Assembly (NCBI GenBank): GCA_016872515.1
Contig: VGZR01000015.1
Location: 1 to 55,444, forward strand
Source of the DNA: SAR202 cluster bacterium
Lineage (GTDB): Bacteria; Chloroflexota; Dehalococcoidia; Lucifugimonadales; VGZR01
Length of the DNA: 55,444 bases
Reading direction: 5' to 3'
Below are positions 48,224-55,213 of this stretch, one piece after another. The notes below the pieces were generated by a model. That model made no database searches. It was not told the origin of the DNA and saw only the letters and a program-made list of their open reading frames with translations. Both the position numbers and the translations under genes were made by a program. Numbering within the stretch: the first letter of the stretch is position 1; each line of letters begins with the position of its first letter.

Positions 48224-49837
48224 TTACGGGGAGAGCCGCCAGACGACGGCGGCGCGCTCGTTCAATCTGAAAGACTGAAGAGCTAGTTCCTGATGTCCTG
48301 CTGACCCTCGAGCGGAGCGAAGGGAAACTTCTCCTCCTGGTGCCAGTGCAAGAGGCCGACCGATGCTTAGGGACATCGGGGAAGGACCCTTCGCGCGCCA
48401 CTCAGGGCGACTAGGAGACTCCGTCCAGCAGGACTTGCGGCGGCGGAGGGCCATCCAGGCGGCGATGACGGCGAGCGCTGCGCCGAGGGCGGCGAGGCCC
48501 CAAGCCGAGGCACCGGGAACGGGAAGTGGCGTGGGTGTGGGAGTAGGGGTCGCGGTCGGAGTCGGAGTTAGATTTGCCGCAGTAGTGAAGGCGTATGCCG
48601 AGCCCTGACTGATGCCACCCACGTGGTGGCTCGGCGCTCCGACGACTGCAAGATCACCAGCCAAAGCGACGAAATGGCCAAAATCATCGGAAGCGCCGCC
48701 ATCGGAGGCCGTCATGTTGGCTCGTTGGGTCCAAGTAGTGCCGGAGCGGGTGAATACGTAGACTGAGCCTTGGTCGAGATTGGCGCCGATGTCATCTCCA
48801 TCGGCTCCAGCGATGACGGTAGCGCCGGACACAGCTACTGAATAGCCTAACCTGTCGTTTATCGCGCCGTCACTGGCCTCGAGCTTAGCTTGCTGACTCC
48901 ACGTGATATCAGAGCGAGTGAAGACATAGACTGCGCCTTGACTTGAGCAACACGTACTGCTGCCCACGAAGTCATGATGAGCCGCCCCTACGACGGTCGT
49001 ATCGCCATCGACGCTCACCGAGAAGCCAAATGCATCGAAGGCAGCACCTTCAGAAGCAGTGAGCATAGCCTGCTGGCTCCAGTTGGAACCTGAGCGGGTG
49101 AAAACGTACGCAGCACCTTGCCTGGACCTACTGTCAATCTCGTGACGGAATGTCCCAGCAACAGCGGTATCATCGTCTACCCTGACGGAATAGCCGAAAA
49201 GATCGCCTCCGGCGCCGTCGGAGGCCACAAACTTGTCCTGCTGAGTCCACACTCCGCTCGCACGAGTGAAGACATAAGCTGAACCCTGGTCGATATTGCT
49301 GCCAACATCGTCGAACCACGCCCCGGCAACAGCGAGGTTACCGTCAATGGCTGCCGAAATGCCCAGTGAATCACCTGTGGCGCCATCAGACGCGGTGAGT
49401 CTTGCCTGCTGCGTCCAAGTAGTGCCGGAGCGGGTGAATACGTAGACTGAGCCTTGGTCGGTATTACTACCGACATCATCCCAGTAAGACCCAACGAGCA
49501 CGGTGTCGCCGTTCACAGCAACCGAGATGCCGAAGTAATCCTGAGTGTCACCATCGGAGGCAATGAGTTTGGCTTGCTGGCGCCAAGTACTGCTAGTTGT
49601 GTTGCGAACGAAAACGTAGGCTGACCCCTGTTGGATGTTACTGCCGATGTCGTCTCGATATTAGCCAACTATGGCGGTGTCACCGTCTGCATCCACTGAC
49701 CAGCCGAAGCTATCACTTGTGCTGCCGTCGGAAGCGGTGAGCTTGGCTTGCTCAGTCCAGACATGTGAGGCCTCGAGGGCAACGACGACGGAGAAGGCGA
49801 CCGCGACTGCGAAGAGGGCATGGAGGAGCTTCGTCAT
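48224..49837 (-). pseudogene. Seven-repeat FG-GAP (integrin-like) propeller protein with in-frame stop
   Basis: From ATG 49837 (GGAGG 5 nt upstream) a signal peptide precedes seven similar repeats of the form AKLTASDG-x3-D-FG-SV-GDTAVVGA-DDIG-QGSAYVFTRS, enough for a seven-bladed propeller. A TAA at 49661-49663 interrupts the first blade; everything else is in one frame. A Thr-Pro linker (TPTPTATPTPTPTP) leads to VPGASAWGLAALGAALAVIA and RRRKS, a C-terminal sorting-like tripartite signal. About 65 odd residues then follow, as if the normal stop had been lost. An in-frame ATG at 49516 could give a shortened product without a signal peptide. Otherwise a surface protein. Confidence 0.72.
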
Positions 49838-49846
49838 GGCGGCCTC

Positions 49847-50425
49847 CTACCCCTTACCGATGCGCTCCAGTGCGAGGCGGACCTTGTCTTCGAGGGTGAG
49901 GGCGTCGCCGGAGGGGAGCGAGGCGACGGCGTCGCGGGCCTCGGCGGCGGAGTAGCCGAGCGCGGTGAGGGCGGAGACGACGTCGGCGGTATCGGGCTGC
50001 GCGGTGGCGACGGCCCACTCGGCGGCGAGCTTGCCTTTGAGCTCCAGGACGATGCGCCCGGCGGTCTTCTTGCCGACACCAGGGATGCGGTCGAAGGCGT
50101 CGAGGTCGGCCCGCTCGACGGCGACGGCGAGCTGCTCGGGCGAGAGGCGGCTCAGGACGGCCATGGCGATCTTGGGACCGACGCCGTTCACCGCCAGGAG
50201 GCTTTCGAAGGCGAGGCGGGCATCCTCGGTGGGGAAGCCGTAGAGGGTGAGGCTGTCCTCGCGCACCTGGAGCGAGGTGTAGAGCTTGACAGGCTTCCCT
50301 ACCCTGCCAAGGCCCTCTAGGGCCGACGCGGGCACGAAGAGGCGCAGGGTGACGGCGTTGCCGACCAGGACGTCGGCCCAGTCCACCCCCGCTTTCACCA
50401 GCGTCCCGCTCACACCTGTGATCAT
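49847..50425 (-). CDS. ruvA: Holliday junction branch migration subunit RuvA
   Basis: Binds four-way junctions and loads RuvB. 192 residues with the N-terminal OB fold (MITGVSGTLVKAGVDWADVL), helix-hairpin-helix motifs (LLAVNGVGPKIAMAVLS and FDRIPGVGKKTAGRIVLELK) and a C-terminal RuvB-binding domain (ADVVSALTALGYSAAEARDA). The ATG at 50425 gives the standard N-terminus. The extra 39 codons upstream are encoded by a long palindrome (50431-50602) and are rejected; the palindrome end supplies the AGGA ribosome-binding site. ruvB is not in the window. Confidence 0.96.
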   Translation of the reverse strand: MITGVSGTLVKAGVDWADVLVGNAVTLRLFVPASALEGLGRVGKPVKLYTSLQVREDSLTLYGFPTEDARLAFESLLAVNGVGPKIAMAVLSRLSPEQLAVAVERADLDAFDRIPGVGKKTAGRIVLELKGKLAAEWAVATAQPDTADVVSALTALGYSAAEARDAVASLPSGDALTLEDKVRLALERIGKG

Positions 50426-50430
50426 CTTCT

Positions 50431-50602
50431 GTTCCTGGAGAACCTCTTTCTGCCCAGAAAGATGTTCTCGATACCTCTCCAGAAAGACTTTGCAGCATAC
50501 CCAGGGGGTGGGTATCGTACCCACCCCCTGGGTATGTTCCAAGGTCTTCTTGAAGGGGACTAGGAAAAGCTGCTTCTGTCTAGAAGAAGTTTCCCCAAGA
50601 AC
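50431..50602. repeat. Long imperfect palindrome (about 172 bp) upstream of ruvA
   Basis: The centre is a perfect 19-bp stem, 50496-50514 with 50518-50536, around a TCG loop. Outside it the two halves stay clearly complementary with mismatches: GTTCCTGGAGAAC at the left end against its counterpart near 50590-50602, and the GAAAGACTTTGCA and AAGGTCTTCTT segments. The whole element looks like a MITE or a large REP-like hairpin. Confidence 0.7.
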
Positions 50603-50631
50603 GGAAGGCTATCACGGGCGGGCGCGGGAGG

Positions 50632-51300
50632 CTAGGGGCTGTGGGGATGTAGGAAGCGTTGGAGGGGCTTGTGCTCGCCGACCTCGTGGACGGCGTAGGA
50701 GACCAGGACGACGACGGCTCCGCCGATGGCGTCTATGAAGTAGTGGTTGCCCGTGGCGGTGATGGCCAGCAGGGTGAGCGCGGGGTACGCGATGCCAACG
50801 ACCTTCAGGTAGGGCCGGTGCTTGCTGCGGAAGAAGAGGACGCCGAACAGGACGGTCCAGCCGAAATGGAGGCTGGGCATGGCGGCGTAGGCGTTGTAAC
50901 AAAAGGTCTGGTCGCGGTTGCCGTACCAGGACGGGCCGTACTGCTGGATGGTGTCCACGAGGCCGATGCCGTCCATGAAACGCGGCGGCGCGAGGGGGAA
51001 GAAGGTGAAGATATAGGCCCAGTTGAGGACGATGGCGGCGTGGGAGTGGCGAGCGATCCACTCCTGCAGGGCCGGTTCCCAGAAGATGCCGAGCGACCTT
51101 TCGAAAGCAACGACCTGCGCCCCATGAGCGAGGGCCTGGGATTCCCCACCCGACTCGATGAACCTCTTGATGAGCATGTACGCGAAGTAGGCCAGTCCCA
51201 CGAGGACAATCTCGCTCAAGAAGAAGAGGGCTTTTCGCTGCCTGTCGGAAAGCCTGCCGCCGGACATCATTCGACCCACGCCTCCAGCTTCAGGTCTCAA
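50632..51300 (-). CDS. PAP2/inositolphosphotransferase-family membrane protein, shortened
   Basis: 222 residues with about four membrane helices. Catalytic blocks AAMPSLHFGW and ATGNHYFIDAIGG identify the PAP2 phosphatase/transferase family (lipid phosphate or inositol-phosphate transfer at the membrane). Between LNWAYIF and FPLAPPRFMDG, about 40-45 residues found in related proteins (a loop and membrane helices) seem to be missing in frame, because the two conserved blocks are fused. It may be inactive or have a changed topology. It lies between ruvC and ruvA on the same strand and splits the usual ruvC-ruvA order. The start is uncertain; ATG 51267 (MSGGRLSDRQ) is an alternative. Confidence 0.75.
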   Translation of the reverse strand: MRPEAGGVGRMMSGGRLSDRQRKALFFLSEIVLVGLAYFAYMLIKRFIESGGESQALAHGAQVVAFERSLGIFWEPALQEWIARHSHAAIVLNWAYIFTFFPLAPPRFMDGIGLVDTIQQYGPSWYGNRDQTFCYNAYAAMPSLHFGWTVLFGVLFFRSKHRPYLKVVGIAYPALTLLAITATGNHYFIDAIGGAVVVLVSYAVHEVGEHKPLQRFLHPHSP

Positions 51301-51372
51301 AACTCTGGGACTCTAGGATGGCGTGTGGATATGAAAGGGCCGTGAATACCCTGGACTAGGCCATGAAGGAGT

Positions 51373-51424
51373 CGCGGGGGGACACCCCCAGCCCCGCGAT
51401 TCTTCGCTTCGCTCCAGAATGACA
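51373..51424 (-). repeat. Solo TGTCATTCTG-type repeat
   Basis: On the minus strand it reads TGTCATTCTGGAGCGAAGCG, then AAGAATC and a GC-rich hairpin (GCGGGG/CCCCGC type). The same start and GAGCGAAGCGAAG core mark the left end of the GIY-YIG element at 12401. It lies downstream of ruvC. Confidence 0.6.
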
Positions 51425-51440
51425 GAAGGATAAGCGGCGG

Positions 51441-51941
51441 CTACGAACGGGCGCGGGAGGTGAGTTGCTGAACGCGGTAGGCGGCGTGGTGGCAGAGGGC
51501 GACGGCGAGGGCGTCGGCGGCGTCGGGCTCGGTGGGGGTCTGCGGCAGGACGAGGAGGATCCGGACCATCTCCTGGACCTGCTCTTTGGAGCTGCCGCCG
51601 TAGTCGGTGACGGCGCGCTTGATCTGTGCGGGGGCGTAGGTGGTGATGGGGAGGTTGCGCTGGGCGGCGGCGAGCATGGCGACGGCCTCGGCTTGGCCGA
51701 CGGCGATGGCGGCGCGGATGTTCTTGGCGGCGAAGGGCTCCTCGACGGCGGCGGCATCGGGTTTCCAGGCCTCGATGACGGCGGCGAGGCGGGCGTGGAT
51801 GTCGCGGAGGCGTTCGGGCAGCGGCAGACGGGAGTCGGCGGAGATGACCTCGAAGTGGAGGCAGCGGACGGCCCCGCCGTCGTCTTCTACGAGGCCGATG
51901 CCCATGTGATGGGTGCCTGGGTCTATGCCGAGGATGCGCAT
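51441..51941 (-). CDS. ruvC: Crossover junction endodeoxyribonuclease RuvC
   Basis: Resolves Holliday junctions. 166 residues, normal. RNase-H-like acidic residues are visible: Asp7 in ILGIDPGTHHMG, Glu in AAVEEPFAAKN, and the C-terminal DAADALAVALCHH. The ATG at 51941 gives the canonical start; the upstream extension is rejected. TATAAT ends 7 nt before the ATG and the sequence between is CCTCCCC, so there is no ribosome-binding site and the mRNA is probably leaderless. It follows yebC in the usual yebC-ruvC order. Confidence 0.96.
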   Translation of the reverse strand: MRILGIDPGTHHMGIGLVEDDGGAVRCLHFEVISADSRLPLPERLRDIHARLAAVIEAWKPDAAAVEEPFAAKNIRAAIAVGQAEAVAMLAAAQRNLPITTYAPAQIKRAVTDYGGSSKEQVQEMVRILLVLPQTPTEPDAADALAVALCHHAAYRVQQLTSRARS

Positions 51942-51948
51942 GGGGAGG

Positions 51949-51954
51949 ATTATA
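51949..51954 (-). promoter_or_regulatory. -10 box of ruvC, probably leaderless transcript
   Basis: Perfect TATAAT on the minus strand, 7 nt from the ruvC ATG. No good -35 box is seen at 16-18 nt. Confidence 0.5.
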
Positions 51955-51992
51955 CGCTTGGCCGTTAGGGCTGGCCGACTGCCGGAGGCTTG

Positions 51993-52132
51993 TCTCACCC
52001 TCACCCTTTGGCCTCGCCTGACTCGGCCAAAGGCCTCTCCCCTCGAGGGAGAGGAGGCGCTTAGGGGCTTCCTCGCCCTTTGCGGGAGAGGCCTATGAGC
52101 CCCGTTACATCCGGGCGAATAGGGTGAGGGGT
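51993..52132. repeat. Palindromic repeat, CTTCACCCTCACC family, copy 5 (double, inverted)
   Basis: First unit: TCTCACCCTCACC, hairpin CTTTGGCC/GGCCAAAG (52006-52013 with 52025-52032), then CCTCTCCC/GGGAGAGG (52034-52041 with 52047-52054). A second, inverted unit (about 52066-52131) ends with AATAGGGTGAGGGG. It lies between yebC and ruvC. Confidence 0.8.
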
Positions 52133-52142
52133 AAGGAACTCC

Positions 52143-52898
52143 CTACTCGTTGCGGTACTCGTCGAGGACTTTGTCGGGGAAGTCGGCGTTGCTGTACACC
52201 TTCTGAACGTCGTCGAGCTCTTCGAGGCGGTCGAGGAGCTTGAGGGTCTGACGGGCGGCATGGTCGTCGAGCGTCATGGGGGTCTTGGGGAGCATGGAGA
52301 TCTCGGAGGACTTGATGGCGGCGCCGAGAGAGGTGAGGGTGCGGCGGATCTGCTCGAGGACGGCGACGGGCGAATACACGTGGAGTGTGTCGCCGTCGGT
52401 CTCGAAGTCCTGTGCGCCGGCGTCTATGGCGGCCATGGCGAGGTCTTCTGCCTTGCCGGGCGGCGTGCTTGCGACGACGACAGCGCGCTGCTCGAATTGC
52501 CAGGAGACTGCGCCGGACTGGGCGAGGTTGCCGCCGGACTTGGTGAAGACGGCGCGGATGGCGGAGGCGGTGCGGTTGCGGTTGTCGGTCATGGCCTGGA
52601 GGAGGATGGCGCTGCCGCCGGGCCCGTAGCCTTCGTAGGTGACTTCGTCCACCTGGTCGCCTTCGCCGACCCCACCGGTGCCGCGCTTGATGGCGCGCTC
52701 GATGTTGTCGTTAGGCATGTTCTGGTCTTTGGCACGCTGGATGGCGATGCGGAGGCGGAAGTTGCCTTCAGGGTCGCCTCCACCCTGCCGGGCGGCGACG
52801 ATGATCTCCTTGGTGAGCTTGGTGAAGGCCTGGCCCCGGCGCGCGTCGGTGATGGCCTTGGCGTGCTTGATCGTTGCCCATTTTGAGTGACCAGACAT
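52143..52898 (-). CDS. yebC: YebC/PmpR-family protein
   Basis: 251 residues of the YebC/TACO1 family, seen as a transcriptional regulator and more recently as a translation factor for proline stretches. The N-terminal MSGHSKWATIKHAKAITDAR is diagnostic, followed by NMPNDNIERAIKRGTG, YEGYGPGGSAILLQAMTDNRNRT and GGNLAQSGAVSWQFE. It has its own promoter overlapping the end of rimM and AGGGGA 6 nt before the ATG. It precedes ruvC, as in many bacteria. Confidence 0.97.
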   Translation of the reverse strand: MSGHSKWATIKHAKAITDARRGQAFTKLTKEIIVAARQGGGDPEGNFRLRIAIQRAKDQNMPNDNIERAIKRGTGGVGEGDQVDEVTYEGYGPGGSAILLQAMTDNRNRTASAIRAVFTKSGGNLAQSGAVSWQFEQRAVVVASTPPGKAEDLAMAAIDAGAQDFETDGDTLHVYSPVAVLEQIRRTLTSLGAAIKSSEISMLPKTPMTLDDHAARQTLKLLDRLEELDDVQKVYSNADFPDKVLDEYRNE

Positions 52899-52937
52899 GG
52901 CATGTCCCCTAACTGGACGCGATGGCTTGCAGGGGTG

Positions 52938-52967
52938 ATTCTAGCACCGGAAGGGAGTATCAGGCAA
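52938..52967 (-). promoter_or_regulatory. Promoter of yebC
   Basis: On the minus strand: TTGCCT (52962-52967), 18-nt spacer, TAGAAT (52938-52943). It lies 40 nt upstream of the yebC start and just after the rimM stop. Confidence 0.55.
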
Positions 52968-52971
52968 AGGC

Positions 52972-53502
52972 TTATTCGTACTCCAGCAGGCGGACGGTCA
53001 TGCGGTTGTTGTCGAGGTCCACTCCAAGGATGCAATCGGAGGTGGCGGGAACCAGGGTTTCGCCTCCGCCGTCGTCGCGGACGACGTACACGTCATTGGC
53101 GCCGGTGCCCATGATTGCGGCGACGACGCCCAATTTGATGCGGCGGTGGTCGAAAACGTCCATGCCGATGATCTGAAAGTGGTAGTAGGCGCCGTCGGGC
53201 GGCGGGGGGACATCGGCCTGGGGCACGGTGAGGAGCGCGCCGCCGAGGGTTTCGGCGTGGTTGCGGTCTGGGACGGTGTCGAGCTTGATGACGAGGTCGC
53301 GGCCCTTGGGGTGAGCGGAGACGATCCGGGCGGGCTGGCCGTTCAGGTGGACGGCGCTGCCCGGCGCGAGGCGGCCGGGGACGTCGGTGAGGGCCTCGAC
53401 CTTGACTTCGCCGCGGATGCCCCATGCGGCGACGATGCGGGCGACGATGACGTGGCCTTCGGGGACCCGCTCGCTGGAAGGGCTTTGCTCCTGGTATGGC
53501 AA
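52972..53502 (-). CDS. rimM: Ribosome maturation factor RimM
   Basis: Helps assemble the 30S subunit, binding S19. About 176 residues with the N-terminal barrel GHVIVARIVAAWGIRGEVKV, LTDVPGRLAPGSAVHL, and the PRC-barrel domain YYHFQIIGMDVFDHRR, ILGVDLDNNRMTVRLL. TTG at 53502 is the preferred start; a second TTG at 53535 lies inside a palindromic repeat. No strong ribosome-binding site is seen. trmD, its usual downstream partner, is missing; yebC follows instead. Confidence 0.92.
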   Translation of the reverse strand: MPYQEQSPSSERVPEGHVIVARIVAAWGIRGEVKVEALTDVPGRLAPGSAVHLNGQPARIVSAHPKGRDLVIKLDTVPDRNHAETLGGALLTVPQADVPPPPDGAYYHFQIIGMDVFDHRRIKLGVVAAIMGTGANDVYVVRDDGGGETLVPATSDCILGVDLDNNRMTVRLLEYE

Positions 53503-53504
53503 CT

Positions 53505-53619
53505 CTTCACCCCCACCTCGTTCCTCCCCCCTCAAGGGGGAGGAGGTCCCAAACCCCTCCTCTCCCTCGAGGGGAGAGGACTATGAGCGCGTTTGGCGCG
53601 CGAATAGGGTGAGGGTGAA
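53505..53619. repeat. Palindromic repeat, CTTCACCCTCACC family, copy 6 (double, inverted)
   Basis: CTTCACCCCCACC, hairpin CCTCCCCC/GGGGGAGG (about 53523-53543), then an inverted unit with CCTCTCCC-TCGA-GGGGAGAGG and a final AATAGGGTGAGGGTGAA. It fills the gap between the KH gene and rimM. Confidence 0.8.
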
Positions 53620-53684
53620 ACGCAAGGAAGCTAAGGCCTACGGCTGGAGGTGGTGACTGCGACCGGGTGGCGATTGCGGTGGCG

Positions 53685-53915
53685 CTAGACGATCTCGAGA
53701 ACGGCGCGGGTGCCCTTCTTGATGGCGGCGACACGGAGGAGGACGCGGATGGACTGGGCGACGCGGCCCTGGCGGCCGATGACCCTGCCCTTGTCCTCCG
53801 CAGAGACCTCGAGCTTGAGGATGACGCGGCCCTCGCCGTCGGTCTCCTCGGTGACCTTGACGGCATCGGGCTGCGAGGCCATGGACTTGGCGATGTATTC
53901 GACCAGCTCTTTCAT
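53685..53915 (-). CDS. khpA: KH-domain RNA-binding protein (KhpA/YlqC family)
   Basis: 76 residues: KELVEYIAKSMASQPDAVKV then the KH motif DKGRVIGRQGRVAQSIRVLL with its GxxG loop. Small RNA chaperone-like protein, usually with partner KhpB, encoded between rpsP and rimM in many bacteria. Its ATG overlaps the rpsP stop (ATGA), so it is translationally coupled. Confidence 0.95.
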   Translation of the reverse strand: MKELVEYIAKSMASQPDAVKVTEETDGEGRVILKLEVSAEDKGRVIGRQGRVAQSIRVLLRVAAIKKGTRAVLEIV

Positions 53916-54193
53916 GTCGCGGGCGCTTCGGCCGTCACCGTCACTTTCACCTTGTCCAGCGTCCCCTTGCTCTTGAGCATCCGCGCGACGGAGTCGGTCG
54001 GCTGCGCGCCGTTGCGGATCCACTTGAGCACCTTGTCCTCGTCATACGTGACGGTGGGCGGGTTGGTCTTCGGGTCGTACAGGCCCAACTGCTCGACGAT
54101 GAGTCCGGCCCGGGACGTGCGGGCTTCGGCGACAACGATGCGGTAGGTAGGCTGTTTCTTGGTCCCTACCCTTTTGAGTCTGATTTTTAGCAA
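53912..54193 (-). CDS. rpsP: 30S ribosomal protein S16
   Basis: 93 residues with LKIRLKRVGTKKQPTYRIVV, EQLGLYDPKTNPPTV and VLKWIRNGAQPTDSVARML, all typical of bS16. It starts with TTG at 54193, with GAGGTG 6 nt upstream; the longer upstream frame runs through the promoter and is rejected. First gene of the rpsP-khpA-rimM operon. Confidence 0.97.
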   Translation of the reverse strand: MLKIRLKRVGTKKQPTYRIVVAEARTSRAGLIVEQLGLYDPKTNPPTVTYDEDKVLKWIRNGAQPTDSVARMLKSKGTLDKVKVTVTAEAPAT

Positions 54194-54216
54194 TGAACGC
54201 ACCTCACAGTCTTGGG

Positions 54217-54246
54217 ATTGTAGCTTGGGATACGAACGAGTGTCAA
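54217..54246 (-). promoter_or_regulatory. Promoter of rpsP operon
   Basis: On the minus strand: consensus TTGACA (54241-54246), 18-nt spacer, TACAAT (54217-54222). It is divergent from the rplI promoter. Confidence 0.75.
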
Positions 54247-54318
54247 CGTGGACAAGGGGAAAACTGGGAGAATGCCGGGTTTGCCACTCGACGGCGCAGG
54301 TGTCGTAGGATATCATCG

Positions 54319-54347
54319 TTGCTTGCGCGTGCGAGTGTTGGTATGAT
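54319..54347 (+). promoter_or_regulatory. Promoter of rplI
   Basis: TTGCTT (54319-54324), 17-nt spacer, TATGAT (54342-54347), 46 nt before the rplI start codon. A CGCACGTGCG palindrome lies at about the transcript start (54354). Confidence 0.6.
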
Positions 54348-54393
54348 AGTTATCGCACGTGCGTTCTAGTAACTGGGTAGAGGTCAATGAGCT

Positions 54394-54984
54394 ATGGCTG
54401 TCAAGGTTGTCTTTCTCCAAGATGTGCCGGGAGTCGCCCACGGCGGCGACATCAAGACGGTGAAACCGGGGTTCGCCCGGAACTATCTCATCCCACAGAA
54501 GCTTGCTATCCCCGCGACGGCGGAGGCCCTGAAGCGGTCTGAGCGGCTGAAGAAGCAGGCCGAGGTCGGCCGGCTGAAGCGGCTCGAGGACATGAAGGCG
54601 CTGGCCCAGGCCTTGGACGGGCAGCAGGTGAAGGTCGAGGCGCGCGCTGGCGCCGCGGGCCGGCTATACGGCTCGGTGACGACGATGCAGGTGGCCGAGA
54701 CGCTCTCGAAGATGATCGGGCGCGAGGTGGACAAGCGGACAGTGCAGATGGCGGACGCCATCCGGCAGGTGGGTGTGTACCCCGCTAAGGTGCGGCTGCA
54801 CCCGGAGATCGAGGCGTCGGTGACGCTCATCGTGTACCCAGCCGGAACGGACCCGATGGCGCTGCTGGCCAAGCCGGAGGAGACGAAGGCGGAAGCCCCG
54901 GCCGCTGCCGCCGCAGCCCCGGCGGAAGCGCCTGCAGAGGCGGCCGCGGAGCCGGCGGGCGAAGAGAAGACGACCGGGCAGTAA
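54394..54984 (+). CDS. rplI: 50S ribosomal protein L9
   Basis: 196 residues. The conserved bL9 N-domain reads VVFLQDVPGVAHGGDIKTVK and PGFARNYLIPQKLAIPATAE, followed by the long helix and C-domain (GRLYGSVTTMQVAE, EVDKRTVQMADAIRQVGVYP). The last 45 residues are an Ala/Glu/Pro-rich extension (AEAPAAAAAAPAEAPAEAAA) that is not part of the usual fold; normal length is about 148. GAGG occurs 9-10 nt upstream of the ATG. dnaB follows, as in many bacteria. Confidence 0.97.
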   Translation: MAVKVVFLQDVPGVAHGGDIKTVKPGFARNYLIPQKLAIPATAEALKRSERLKKQAEVGRLKRLEDMKALAQALDGQQVKVEARAGAAGRLYGSVTTMQVAETLSKMIGREVDKRTVQMADAIRQVGVYPAKVRLHPEIEASVTLIVYPAGTDPMALLAKPEETKAEAPAAAAAAPAEAPAEAAAEPAGEEKTTGQ

Positions 54985-54989
54985 GGCCC

Positions 54990-55008
54990 GGCCGCCGATG
55001 TGGCGGCC
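54990..55008 (+). terminator. GC-rich hairpin after rplI
   Basis: GGCCGCC/GGCGGCC (54990-54996 with 55002-55008), 5 nt after the rplI stop. No T-run follows, so termination is not certain. Confidence 0.4.
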
Positions 55009-55054
55009 ATCTCTGATTCATCCATTCCCTTCTCTCCGGTGGTTCGGTAGAATA

Positions 55055-55074
55055 CCCGGCGGCAACCCGCCGGG
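55055..55074. repeat. Second hairpin between rplI and dnaB
   Basis: CCCGGCGG/CCGCCGGG with a CAAC loop. About 70 nt further, 55141-55190 holds a degraded stretch (ACCCTCAACC, CCAAGGGAGG) resembling the CTTCACCCTCACC repeat family. Confidence 0.4.
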
Positions 55075-55213
55075 CTGGGCCATCCCCCAAAGGACCTCCC
55101 TGTGAGCATACCTCGCACTCCCGTCCTTCCAACCCTGGACGGACACCTTACCCTCAACCTCCTTTCTCCAAGGGAGGGGAACCACCCTACCCCACTCCAT
55201 CCGGGCAGTTCCC

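Noticed and set aside
48600-49800. Regularly spaced similar DNA segments suggesting a CRISPR or tandem array
   Set aside because: They are the coding repeats of the FG-GAP propeller, about 170-200 bp apart, diverged and in frame.
50426-50542. Extra N-terminal 39 residues for RuvA
   Set aside because: They come from the long palindrome, are mirrored on the other strand, and MITGVSGTL is the standard RuvA start.
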